From Entomortierella parvispora (lineage: Eukaryota; Mortierellomycota; Mortierellomycetes; Mortierellales; Mortierellaceae): a DNA stretch of 64,000 bases. Positions 35,622 to 45,753 of the stretch are shown piece by piece. How positions within the stretch are numbered: position 1 is the stretch's first letter; each line of letters starts with the position of its first letter. The translations under genes and the position numbers were made by a program. The stretch is from contig OY752140.1 of assembly GCA_963573315.1 (NCBI GenBank), forward strand, positions 1,054,001 through 1,118,000. The letters run 5' to 3'. Below the pieces are notes generated by a model. The model had not been told where the DNA came from, did not search any database, and saw nothing but the letters and a program-made list of their open reading frames with translations.

Positions 35622-36347
35622 ATGGCCTCCTCTCCCAAGGCCCCTGTCAATGGCCTCACCACACGTCATATTGTGTATCTAGTCCTGATGCACATGGTCG
35701 GAGCCATAATCTTGGACGCCGGTATCAACTTTGGAATCGCCACCGCCATGTACAAGAACAATAGCCACCCCGTCACACTTTGGCCATTGCCCCAGACCTT
35801 GGCTGGTGATGCCGGTGTCACCATTATCATTCAACAACTCTTGACCTGGATCTTGGATCGAAGGGCCGTCTTTGGAGATCTCAAAAAGGGTATGGTGGCC
35901 CCTCTTCGAATGCCCAAAAATGCCGGACCGATCTTGCGGTGGTTCGTCGGATTGGAAGAGGCCGCTGCCGGTGCCCACTGTAAGACCTTCAAGGAGAAAT
36001 TGGGTTTTCTCGTCAGCTTCCATGGACGTCGTATCGCCGTGATTGTATTGGCGACGTTTGTGCTCTACTGGCCCATTACAATTGGCATCCTGTCCGGCCT
36101 CCGGATCCACGGCGTCGGAGCTGATCACAGTTTCAGGGACGGTGACTTCAATGTCTGGCCTCTTCCTCAGATCTTCAAAGGTGTTTATGGAGCGGCCATT
36201 GGCATCACGACGCCATTCATGAGTTATATCACTTTAATCTACCAGGGCGAGACGCAGCTGCTGAATCCTGTGAGTGACAATGACGACCTCGCACTGAACC
36301 CTGTGGCGAACACCTCTGCGGAGTCCACAGCCGATAGCGCGGCTTGA
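35622..36347 (+). CDS. Four-TM membrane protein of unknown function
   Basis: A single-exon 241-aa protein. Hydrophobic segments lie at about residues 17-45 (VYLVLMHMVGAIILDAGINF), 65-85, 140-165 (AVIVLATFVLYWPITIGIL) and 190-215 (VYGAAIGITTPFMSYITLIY), with a short polar C-terminal tail. Small residues and a repeated (L/V)WPLPQ motif (before helix 2 and helix 4) suggest two related halves. It recalls fungal DUF2456-like membrane proteins, but that is from memory and unsearched. The CT-rich leader and AAAATGGC-like start context support it as a real gene. Convergent with the SGNH-type gene. Confidence 0.75.
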   Translation: MASSPKAPVNGLTTRHIVYLVLMHMVGAIILDAGINFGIATAMYKNNSHPVTLWPLPQTLAGDAGVTIIIQQLLTWILDRRAVFGDLKKGMVAPLRMPKNAGPILRWFVGLEEAAAGAHCKTFKEKLGFLVSFHGRRIAVIVLATFVLYWPITIGILSGLRIHGVGADHSFRDGDFNVWPLPQIFKGVYGAAIGITTPFMSYITLIYQGETQLLNPVSDNDDLALNPVANTSAESTADSAA

Positions 36348-36654
36348 AAGTGAGATGATTGTCATTGCTCTCGTAAAAAAACTCGTTTATACCTTTAGCC
36401 TTAGTCTATCTATTTGTATAATAACAGCTCAATAGAAACATGCAACTGAGCATTGAACCTGTTATTTTACGATGAGGGGTGGGTGTAATACGGCAAGTTT
36501 GCAAGTTTCTATGGTCTAACTATGTAGTTTAACTGGGAAGAATATTGGGTATCTAGTGTAGAGGGGAGTTGAGGATGTTTGCAAAGATCGGCTGGGACAT
36601 CAGGGAGCTACACGTCGTTGGCTTTGCCCTGGCCATCGGTCTCTGCTTGAGGAT

Positions 36655-38520
36655 TTAGCACAGATCAAGCTTGTGGATGAGTTCGGCTGAAAGTGCGCTC
36701 ACAGGCGCGTTCGCTACATAGTGAAGGCCATCCATAGTGCTGTTCTTGAATGGGACTGTAATCTCAAAGCTGTCCAGGCGATCAATCATACCATCGCCTC
36801 CCACACGCCGGTTGACAGCATCAATCATCTGGTCCACCAACTTGTTCCAGTATAGGATCCTTGGGTTTGTACGCCAGTCGACCGAGTCTCTCGTCTCCTT
36901 GTCGGTCCTGTCAGTCCAAGCAGGGATACCTGTCCAGACGACCCGAAGATTATTCATTTTACTGTTGCTGGTGAGATCAGTTCTTTCCCTGATGCGAGTC
37001 TGTTGGATCATGACCAGACCATCAAATACTCTTTGAACACGCTGGACAAATTGGGCCGTTGTCCAATGGTCGTGCGTCGCCGGCAATGATCCAAGTCCCA
37101 GAACCACCGTATCCACCGTCTCCAGAATGTCCAGATGGTTGATTTTCGCCTCTGTAACCTCATCCGCAGTTAGATCAAATGAATTGCCTGCATCTTCAAC
37201 CGTGTACCGGATACGACCCAAAGTCTCTGTCAAGAAGCTATCCTGATCATAAACACCCTTGATCTTCCCAGCCTCCATTGCTTGCTGTTGATGATCCTCG
37301 ATAGCTCCCGGCTGTCCCTGGAGTCGTTGCATGACGCCCAAAAAGACCTGACGCACGTGCGAATCCCCCACAAAGAATAGGGATCGTGTCTTCTGCAGGC
37401 AAGCTGCCGCATGTTCCTTTTCTTGTCTTCTTTCCTGGGAGTCAGACTCTGCGACTGGCTCAAAATGAACCTGATCCGGGAAGAACATGCATCGAGGTCT
37501 GACCGGGATCCATTCATAGTCGTGGAATTGCGCCTCACGGACGGATTTGATCGTCGACCGGGCCCTATAGGTGCCATACTGACGAGCCTGCGTCATGGCC
37601 GACCTTGAGCATTGATCCCGCGATCCGCCCAGCCCTTGCTCCTCGTCCATCCGAACAAACGACACACAATGGGGACACACCTCAAAGTGATAATGGGTCC
37701 TTTCCAGACTTGGGTACTCCAATCCTTGTTTTGCCTCGTTCTCTTGCTGCTGGATCTGTTCTGCGATAGGGTCCAAGATATTCTTGCCAAGGTATTCCGG
37801 CCAACGATCCTTGTCCATTTCTTCGTTCATGGCGTCGAACCCTTCATAAGTGTGTAGGATCTTTTGAACCCAGAAGCGCCCCGGCCGACTGATCAAGTAA
37901 GGGATGGCATACGTACAATCGCCCAGGTATTGCTGCTGCATCAATGAGAGTCGTTCGGGTCCGAGGAGAACTACACGGAAAGAATCTGGACCCATATAGC
38001 TGGAGGCATATTGGTTGGTCGCAGCATCCTTGGAAAGAGTCTTGTTGGCCTCTAGTGCACATGAGGGGGTGCTTACGACGCCTGCTACTGGACTGGCCGT
38101 CCTTTGGATTCGAAAGTAACCCCCAGGGTAACATGAAGGCGCCTCGTCAGTCAGCTGCTGGGATGGGAGATCGTTCCTGGGATTGCTTCCTGGAGTTGAA
38201 CAGTGATCCACGGTCCAACCGGCGACAGTCTTGACAGAGCGACAGTCAGTCCATTGACGCATCCCGCTCTTTGTGAAATCGGGTTGTGATGCTGCAATGA
38301 ATGGCTTGTCCAGCAAATTGCATGCCCTGTCCAACTCGATGGTGTCCTGGGGAGGTTCCTCGATTCCAATGGAGGCATCAGCCGTGGATGGGGTGTGGAA
38401 GCGGGACCAGCCATAAACGTAAAAGAGCTGGCACGAACCGAGAACAGCAACCGTAGCAAGGCCCGCAATCTTGAGCTGTCTTCGACGCCCTTGGGCCCTT
38501 ACTTCTTTTGCTTCTGACAT
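36655..38520 (-). CDS. Type II membrane SGNH/PC-esterase-like protein
   Basis: A single-exon 621-aa protein. The N-terminus is short and basic, then one hydrophobic helix (IAGLATVAVLGSCQLFYVY, about residues 18-36), as in Golgi type II enzymes. The large lumenal part contains FFVGDSHVRQVF, a GDS-type nucleophile block, and near the end STMDGLHYV, which fits the Asp-x-x-His block of the PC-esterase/TBL/Cas1p group of polysaccharide O-acetyltransferases. VVLGLGSLPATHDHW lies between, where an Asn-containing block is expected. Cys are frequent, consistent with a secretory location. A role in acetylating a cell-wall or extracellular polysaccharide is an inference. Confidence 0.75.
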   Translation of the reverse strand: MSEAKEVRAQGRRRQLKIAGLATVAVLGSCQLFYVYGWSRFHTPSTADASIGIEEPPQDTIELDRACNLLDKPFIAASQPDFTKSGMRQWTDCRSVKTVAGWTVDHCSTPGSNPRNDLPSQQLTDEAPSCYPGGYFRIQRTASPVAGVVSTPSCALEANKTLSKDAATNQYASSYMGPDSFRVVLLGPERLSLMQQQYLGDCTYAIPYLISRPGRFWVQKILHTYEGFDAMNEEMDKDRWPEYLGKNILDPIAEQIQQQENEAKQGLEYPSLERTHYHFEVCPHCVSFVRMDEEQGLGGSRDQCSRSAMTQARQYGTYRARSTIKSVREAQFHDYEWIPVRPRCMFFPDQVHFEPVAESDSQERRQEKEHAAACLQKTRSLFFVGDSHVRQVFLGVMQRLQGQPGAIEDHQQQAMEAGKIKGVYDQDSFLTETLGRIRYTVEDAGNSFDLTADEVTEAKINHLDILETVDTVVLGLGSLPATHDHWTTAQFVQRVQRVFDGLVMIQQTRIRERTDLTSNSKMNNLRVVWTGIPAWTDRTDKETRDSVDWRTNPRILYWNKLVDQMIDAVNRRVGGDGMIDRLDSFEITVPFKNSTMDGLHYVANAPVSALSAELIHKLDLC

Positions 38521-38673
38521 TAGTTGGATGTGGATGATTGAACGAACGATTGAAAAAAAAAAGGGAGACGATTGAGTCTAGACGTTTTATTTGGAGGGAA
38601 GGTGCTCTCAGATCTCAAGAGCTTCTGTGTCCAAGTGGCATTACATTTATTATTGGTTCGCGGGCTACAGTAT

Positions 38674-40110
38674 TTAATATTGGCGGCCGTACCCCCCTCC
38701 ATGTGCGGGCAATCCGGAGGCACCACCTGCTAGCTGACTACCATGGCCACTGCCACCAAAGTCCAGCTCTGATGGCTCAACTCCGTACTGATCTGCGGCG
38801 TAGTCCCGATGGCGGGGCGACAGTCCGCGGACAGCAGCAGCCGCAGGAGTGCTAACAGCTGTCGACTCGCCGTGCGCAATGTCCTCACCCTGTGGTACGT
38901 GCGAATGCTCGAGAGGCTGTTGGCTATAGTCGCCATACCCAGAGTTATCGTAAAACCCGCCTGCACCTGCATCTGCACCAATGTAGTTTCCATGCTGGTC
39001 ATAATCGCCATACGTTTCCTTATAATAGGCTTGGTCGTACGCGTATCCGCTCTGATCGTAGCCGTTGGGGTCATACTGGTCGTGGCCAGTGTAGTAAGGG
39101 TCCTTCACAGCACCACCTGCCATGCCTGTCATAGGATGCATGTTTTGACCATAGCCCATGTTGGGATCCGCATAGTATTGGTCGTCATAGTATACATCCT
39201 GATCGTCTGCCGCTGCGGTGTTAATGCCTGCCTGGGGACGATTCGAGAATGGGTACGCTTGTTCGCTCACCCGACCGCCGCCGCCACTCAACGCGTTCGC
39301 GGCACCCAAACTGGAGCGGGGCTCGCTTCGACGACGGCTACTCATACCGTAATCAATCTGGTCAAAGTCAGGCATCTTGGATCGGTTTCGGTTCTTCTTC
39401 CATCGGACCAAGAAAAAGCTGAGCGCCAACACGACTACACATCCCAAGGCAATACCGGCGTACTCGAGTGTCTTTGTCAAGTTGCTGCTGCTACTCTTGT
39501 CGCCTGTGCTAGATCCACCAGAGGCATTACAGGCCGTAGAAGTTCCAGGGGTTCCAAGACCCGTGCAGACCATCGAATTGCTAATCTTGTCCAAACCACA
39601 ATACGAAAATGCGGGCGTACGGCAGTCGGCATTGGCTGTGCAAGGCTGCAATGGGCTCGCCACACAGAGGGTCTGCCCCGGCGTCATATCCTGGCAGATA
39701 CCAGTAACCACATTACCGGGCGTGTACGCACAAAGTTGGTTCGCTTGGCAGGTGGCCGTGCTCATACAAGTCGTGTTCAATGCTGGAGTGTTGGTAGGGA
39801 GCGGGGCCGTAGACGAGGTGGACACGATAACAGGAGGCACCGTTGAAGTAACAGGGTTAGTGGTGGGATGGGTAGTGGAGGTGGGGGCTGCACTGGTGGG
39901 AGGCGCGACTGTTGTTGTTGTTGTGGTGGTAGTGGTGGTCGTCGATGTGGCGGTAGAAGCAGATGAGATAATAACTCCACCTGTACTGGAGGGGAGAGCT
40001 TCGGGTGGTACTACGGGTGGTGCAGCGACGACATTGGAGGGGGCCAAGAGGAAGGCCGTGGCACAGAGCACGACAAGCGAGGCACTTGCGCCGATGCGAA
40101 GAAGCTTCAT
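38674..40110 (-). CDS. Mucin-like, Cys-rich single-pass membrane protein
   Basis: A single-exon 478-aa protein. A signal peptide (residues 1-29, ending NVVAA) is followed by a Thr/Ser/Pro-rich stretch including a run of about 12 Thr (residues 30-115), likely O-glycosylated. Next come a Cys-rich module of about 80 residues (CMSTATCQANQLC, CTANADCRTPAFSYCG), a Ser-rich linker, one TM helix (YAGIALGCVVVLALSFFLV) and RWKKNR. The cytosolic tail of about 220 residues is rich in Tyr, Gly, Asp and Gln with many YD/DQY repeats. The layout resembles fungal wall-stress sensors of the Wsc type, but the Cys module does not obviously match WSC; I do not recognise a named family. Confidence 0.78.
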   Translation of the reverse strand: MKLLRIGASASLVVLCATAFLLAPSNVVAAPPVVPPEALPSSTGGVIISSASTATSTTTTTTTTTTTVAPPTSAAPTSTTHPTTNPVTSTVPPVIVSTSSTAPLPTNTPALNTTCMSTATCQANQLCAYTPGNVVTGICQDMTPGQTLCVASPLQPCTANADCRTPAFSYCGLDKISNSMVCTGLGTPGTSTACNASGGSSTGDKSSSSNLTKTLEYAGIALGCVVVLALSFFLVRWKKNRNRSKMPDFDQIDYGMSSRRRSEPRSSLGAANALSGGGGRVSEQAYPFSNRPQAGINTAAADDQDVYYDDQYYADPNMGYGQNMHPMTGMAGGAVKDPYYTGHDQYDPNGYDQSGYAYDQAYYKETYGDYDQHGNYIGADAGAGGFYDNSGYGDYSQQPLEHSHVPQGEDIAHGESTAVSTPAAAAVRGLSPRHRDYAADQYGVEPSELDFGGSGHGSQLAGGASGLPAHGGGYGRQY

Positions 40111-41817
40111 GGTTGCAAGAGGTACGGTTGGAGAGACCAGGGAAGAAGTAGGCGAGCGGCGGACGTCGAGTATGAGTCCGAGACAAAGAAGCTTTAGATC
40201 GAGAGTCCGACTCGAATGGGGGAGGCTGTTCCGGGATGGACACTGATGAGCGGATGGAGGCAGATGGAGGTTGGTTCCTGCAGGGGGGGCTGCTTCCGTT
40301 GGAGGAAGAGAAAAGGGGGAGGTTTATGTGGAGAGGGTTGAGCGGTCGGGGGAGATCATGAAAGGGCTCGACTGAAGCACGGAGGAGTGACTATCGGTAC
40401 GAGGACGAGGACGGGGGTGAAGAGAGGTGAAGGAAGGGAAGGGAAGGAGAGGAGAGAAGGGAAAGGAAAGGAGAGGAAGGTGGCAGACAGGTCAAAGCGA
40501 CTTGAGGGACAGCAAGAGAAGAAGAGAAGAGAAGAAGAGAGGAGAAAAGAGAAAAGGCACACACTCTCTCTCTACTCTCTACTCTCCCCACGCCCCTTCT
40601 CTTTCCTTGCTTCCTTCCTCCCTTTCTTCCTTCCCCCCTTCCTCTTTTTCTTGTGAAGAAAAAAAGAGTTCTATCAGAGTTCAAGCCCTCCATCCACTCA
40701 GGGGTCGCTTCGGTCACTTAGACTGTTGGTGTCGTTTGTTTTCCTTTCATGTCATTGCCATTGCTGTATCCTCCTACCCTTCCTCTCGGCACCCACCGCA
40801 GCTGGGTTGTAACCCCAGGATGCCGCACGACTCGGCGCCTGGACTGGCCCGGGAACTCGACTCGGGTGAGAGTGCAAAGTGGGGAGCTGCATCAGTCTCC
40901 GCCAACGGCTCTCAGAGCTGAGGTTCCAAGACCTTGAAAAAAGTTCGTTCTTGAAGGCGACAACATGCGCGTCAAAGGTACTGTAGACGGCCTGTCAAGG
41001 TCGTGTGTCCTTTCTCATTCTCGATCTTTTAGTCTCAAAGTCATGCCGCACTCGATCTTTTCAATTGCCTCGCTCACAGTTCCTTCGCGGCAAGGGTCCC
41101 GAAGCAAGTGGGCCGACACAGGCCATTTTTTGTTGTGTTTTTTTTTCCTCATGTATTTTTGACTTCGTGGTGTTGTTTGTGTCCAGCACCCAAAATAACG
41201 CTCTACTGTAGTTTCCTCCCAACCGCAGAAGAAAAAACGGTTGCCCAGCAGCCTGTCGATCAGGAATCCGATAAAAAGGCACCCTGGGATGTCCACAGTG
41301 GTGGTAGAAAAAGAAAAATTAAAGAGCTGCTCTCAAGGTGTTTTTCAGACCAGCGCGTGCTTGTGCTTGGGCTCGCTCTCCGCTTTCTTTCTTTCTTCGA
41401 ATTCAGTTGGAGGTCCGTCCTCAATTCTCCCTTGGTTGACGCCTTGGAGACTGGATTCCACATGGTGTCCTGAGAAGATTCTCGACTGTGAGAGCTTTCA
41501 TCCTCCCTGATCGCTCTTTAGATCTTGGAGGTAGACAGCAAAGGCCCCTGTGCTTCAAAACGGCTGGCAATTTGGTGGTCGACAATATCACTTTGCTTTT
41601 CATGCTCAATGAGGCTAGGTAAAGTCTGGCGTAGGTTCAAGCCTCCTCTTTATTACTTCGATATTGCATTGAATAATTATACCTTGTGCGCCCTGTCACT
41701 TGATCCTTTTTTCTTTCTTTTTCTCTTCCGTCGTTGACAGCATAGAAGTAGCCTTCCGCTGACTAAACGTTGTACTGTGATAATGAAGCCGATGGAAGGG
41801 GATTAGAAAAACAACTC
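40111..41817. other. Intergenic region with purine/pyrimidine tracts
   Basis: No supported gene in about 1.7 kb. A strand-asymmetric purine tract (about 40,420-40,555) is followed by a pyrimidine tract (about 40,560-40,650). The left part is the promoter of the membrane protein gene; the right part is the 3' side of SGT1. Confidence 0.45.
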
Positions 41818-43493
41818 TCAATTGACGTGTAAAAGCTTCTGTCGTTGCAGCTTTCCTACCTTTTTGGCAACCATGCCCTCTGGGGGTCGGGTCTCTACAG
41901 GGGCCTTTCCAACCTCATCCCAGTTGGTCGACAAACAGGTTCCATTGCTCTCTGTAAAACTCTTCATCATGGCGCGCTTGGTGTTGTCATCGGAATCCTT
42001 GTAGATCTTGGCAAAAAGTTGGTTCAAGGCCTTGTCGCCGTCAGCCTTCTCCTCGTCCTTTGCAGCCTCTTTCTCTAGAGCATCCCAGTTCTTGGCCTTT
42101 CGGGACGACGAGGGATAGGCAGGGGCGGCAGCTACACAGACATAAAAGACAACAGAGTCAGCAATAATGGCCTGTATATTTGAACACAAACATAAGCACA
42201 CAGTACGACTCGTATCAACCACAACTCCATTCATTACCAGTGACGGTAGCCATAGATCCAGCATTGACATCGTCACCCTCAAGAGCACCCCACTTGATAG
42301 CAAAGCGTTCCTTCTTGAGCTGAATCTCAATCTTGGTGGACAAGACTTCAAATTTGCTCTCTGAAGGAATAATAGCATGGCTCAAAGGGTCCAGTTCAAG
42401 AGAGTAATCCGATCCAGTCGGCATCTTGACAGAGACGGAAAGCTAGAGGTAGAGTATCGATTATCAGTCCTTGCTGATTTAAAACCACGCCAAATCGATG
42501 GCCATTCCAGACGGTATCCTTACAGCATTCTCGGTGATATTGACATCAACCGATTCCTGTTTAACGTTCTTAATGAACACGCTAATGGTGACATGGCTGT
42601 CGTTCTGGTACCATTCGTGTCTAATTGCAGCGAAAATATGTCAGACTTCGATAGTGACACCAGGCAGCCGCATTTTAAGAGTTACCGATAAATACCTAAC
42701 GCGATGGATAGCAGGGGTGGCTGGCGCAGGAGCAACAGCCGGTGCAACTACAGGGGCGGGGGCAGGGGCGGGGGCGGGGGCAGGAGTAGCAGCCTTGGGC
42801 AGCTTTGCAATCTCTTGATCATTTTTGCGGATCCAGCTCGCCAAAGTTCGCTGTTCGGGACTAAGAACGCGGCAAGCCTCCAAAGCAACCCTGGCAGTCT
42901 GATAGTCCTGAAGGTGGAATGCGGCAACACTGTTCGAGAGACACCACGGTAAGACACATAGAACCAAATGACATAGGTAGATCGTAGTTGGTTATGATAT
43001 ACAACGTACCCTTTGCGAAGCTGAGCTTTTGCCTCAACAGATACCTCCACCGGTTTTTCCTTGATCAAAGCGAGTGCCTTGAGTGCATCTTCGTATGCCT
43101 CCTTGTGCTTGCCAACCTTTTGGTATGTGGCGGACCTAAAGGAATGTTCCAGAAAAAATTGAAATGGGTAAGAGTCTGCTCCCTTTGTTCCAACGCATGA
43201 CTTGTGCCAATGCGGGGCAATGTGGAAGTCCATGGCTCCAAGACTAAGCTCTGGTGGAAAAGCTACATCTTGTCCCTGTCGAAATCCCCCTTGCGAGGCC
43301 AGTTTGCAAGGCTCTCGTTGATTCCGCTGTCAAAAAGTCCTGTCCAGTCCAGTCCTTCGTACCTCTTCAAAAAGATCTCGACGTGAGACGCGTTGATCTG
43401 GATGGCCTTGGTGTAAAGGTTGATGGCCTCCTCAAAATCCTCGTCAGCAAAAGCATGGCTGCCCTGAGCAAAGAGGTCCTGGACAGATGTCAT
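41818..43493 (-). CDS. SGT1: SGT1 co-chaperone (TPR-CS-SGS)
   Basis: A 368-aa Hsp90 co-chaperone acting in SCF ubiquitin-ligase and kinetochore assembly in yeast. Six exons (minus): 43493-43363, 43135-43010, 42929-42696, 42620-42524, 42442-42238 and 42131-41818, GT-AG and in frame. Residues 1-120 are TPR-like (FADEDFEEAINLYTKAIQIN, KHKEAYEDALKAL, FHLQDYQTARVAL). An (AP)n-rich linker precedes the CS domain (VRHEWYQNDSHVTISVFIK to KIEIQLKKERFAIKW). The C-terminal SGS domain includes FAKIYKDSDDNTKRAMMKSF, ESNGTCLSTNWDEVG and PPEGM. Length is close to human and yeast Sgt1. It diverges from a small membrane protein gene. Confidence 0.96.
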
Positions 43494-43857
43494 CTCGAGG
43501 GGTGGGGTCGGATGGGTAGAGACAAGTAAAAGTAAAACAATGGTGAAGGAATTTCTGCCCGCTTCTCAGAAGGGCAAGCGCTCAGATTTTGTACGGTGAC
43601 GTAGAAAGAACGCCCTTTCGGGCGGACCTCCGCTGTCCGAACCTGATCAGCTCTCGCCCCTACTTCATCGCCATCGAGACAGGACGGACCATCGCCAACT
43701 CGATCGCAGGACTATTTTGGACGCCAAGTCAATCGCAGGACTATTTTGTACGCTTGCCGACAAAAAACCATTCATATACCACCGGCATTCGTACTTTTAC
43801 ATTCGAGCGATCTTTGTCACGGCCCCTTTTTTTCGGAACAGTCATATCCTCTTGTCG

Positions 43858-44406
43858 ATGCGGCAACTCACACTACTGCAACGGCAGCGGATCACTCTAT
43901 CGCTATTCTTCACTGTCGCGGTGGGAGCAGTATTCACAGTAGCCACTCCAGCATTTGTTCCGTGGCAAGTCGTGGACGAGAAGAGAGCTCAGGCTCTAGA
44001 CCAGCAACGGCGTCAAGGCAGAGATTTTCACCTCGTACCCAGCCCTCGACTGACATCTATCCGAAACGATGGGGACATGGAAACAGGATCATCGTCCGCT
44101 CACTCAGATCCGATATCATCCCAGGGGCCTTTAATATCCCTGTTGACAGATCGACAGAAACCCAGAGAGAGCGAACTGACAGAACAAGATCCAAATCACC
44201 CGACGACACCAACCAAGAAGCGGAGGAGGCGGAGGAAGAGAACCAAGGTGAACGAAGGGTGGCAGGAATTGACAGGGCGGACAGCAAGAGAGGAGCAAGA
44301 GAAACATCATACCCATTCCGAGAAGGAACCTTCTGGACACCAGACGATAGGTGAGAATGGTGGAAAGGAGATTTCCTGGAAGAACAAGGCACAAACCATT
44401 TCGTAG
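43858..44406 (+). CDS. Putative small single-TM protein
   Basis: An open frame of 182 aa. After MRQLTLLQRQRI comes one hydrophobic helix (TLSLFFTVAVGAVFTVATPAF), then a long charged tail with a Lys/Arg cluster (KKRRRRRKRTK) and Glu/Lys-rich sequence. The short basic N-terminus plus one helix resembles small mitochondrial inner-membrane proteins, but no family is recognised. The frame remains open upstream of this ATG to about 43,717, so the start is uncertain. Position head-to-head with SGT1 (364 bp) and 150 bp ahead of TFA2 is typical of a real compact gene. Confidence 0.45.
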   Translation: MRQLTLLQRQRITLSLFFTVAVGAVFTVATPAFVPWQVVDEKRAQALDQQRRQGRDFHLVPSPRLTSIRNDGDMETGSSSAHSDPISSQGPLISLLTDRQKPRESELTEQDPNHPTTPTKKRRRRRKRTKVNEGWQELTGRTAREEQEKHHTHSEKEPSGHQTIGENGGKEISWKNKAQTIS

Positions 44407-44559
44407 TCATATCATATTAATACATAAAAATTGTTTCTGCGAAGCAGTTCGCATTCATTATCGCAGTCACAAAACTTTGCCCATCTCGACAAAAAGACGA
44501 TGTTGACTTTCTCCATTGGTACCTCACTTACCGAAACCGTAATATACAGCATCCACAAT

Positions 44560-45753
44560 ATGGCGCATTTCAAGAATGTGACGAACGAGTTCAAGAAGCG
44601 CTTGGCTGAACAGCCTGTCATCAAGCGTGCCGTCGTTACGCCTATGGCTCAGGAGGCAACCGCATTTCATTCAGGATCAGACGCCAACCCAAATCTCAAT
44701 GGTCCACAGGTGTTTAGTGCCCCAAAGAGGAGGAAGCATGAGGGTAAGCGCCAGCTTTCGCTCTACATTTTCTAAAACTGGCCCTGGAAGCTTTCTTGAC
44801 TCACCAGTTGCTGCATGGGTTTCATTTAGTCTTTTCACAACCCAAGGACACCGGAGTCGGGAAACATTCCATGAGTTTACTGTTCCATGCCATCAACTAC
44901 CTCAAAGTAAGAATAACGGAAAATAGCTACAGGACTGCGATATCGTATCACATGTCATCTGACAATGCATTGTTTTTTGTCTATTATAGTCTGTTGAAGA
45001 GCCACAGACAATCGAAGATATGAAACGCAAAGGAGACTTGGATCTTGTCAGCGCACCAGAACTCTATGAATTCCTGAAGAAGAACGAAAAGATCGAATAT
45101 GATGCTAGAAACGAAACTTTTCTTTACAAGGTGTGATACGGCAAGAAAAGATGGGAAGATAAACGGAAAACGAACGTGCGCCGTTTTACTAACCACAAGC
45201 CGCCATATAACGAATCTACTAGCCTACATACCAAATCAGGAACAAGGAAGATTTGTACCTGATGCTGGAGAAAAAAAAGAATGAAGGTGGCATGGAATTC
45301 AAGGAGCTCAAGGACTCCTATTCAAAGCTTGAACAGATTGTCGAGGAACTAGCAAATGAGGGTAGAATTCTCGTAGTACGGAATAGGGATGGAAAACCAC
45401 GAGTACTCTTCTGGAACGATCAACGATACAACACAGCAATGGATCCAGGTACATTAGGTGCTAGTTTGCGGACACAAAGACTAAGACTGGAACATCTATG
45501 TACTGACAATGCCGACACCATTAATAATTATATAGAATTCCGGGCAATTTGGCACAGTTTGGTTGTCCCAAGTGTGGCTGATTTGCCCAAGGAACTTGAG
45601 AATGCCGGTCTAACACATATGCAAGTGTACGACAAGAAGGGACCTGGAGACATGCCCAAACGCAAGCCTGTTCGTCGGAACCGAAAGATGAAGATCACAA
45701 ACACGCACATGAAGGACCTAGATTTGACCAAGGACTTTGTGGTGCAAAAATAA
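44560..45753 (+). CDS. TFA2: Transcription initiation factor IIE, beta subunit
   Basis: A 276-aa TFIIE-beta, which with TFIIE-alpha recruits TFIIH to RNA polymerase II promoters. Five exons: 44560-44743, 44830-44906, 44990-45132, 45240-45448 and 45536-45753, GT-AG and in frame. A basic N-terminus leads to a winged-helix core (INYLKSVEEPQTIEDM, LYEFLKKNEKIEYDARNETF) and a second one (KELKDSYSKLEQIVEELANE, RVLFWND). The C-terminal part has EFRAIWHSLVVPSVADLPKE and a Lys/Arg-rich tail (KRKPVRRNRKMKITNTHMKD), as in TFIIE-beta. An in-frame ATG at 44500 would add 20 residues; I chose 44560 because the family-like sequence begins there. Confidence 0.9.

Noticed and set aside
38809-39846. A 345-codon plus-strand open frame, overlapping another at 39377-40246
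   Set aside because: It lies antisense to the membrane-protein gene, whose signal peptide, TM helix and Cys module are coherent. The antisense frames arise from codon bias and the repetitive Thr/Tyr/Gly sequence and show no motifs.
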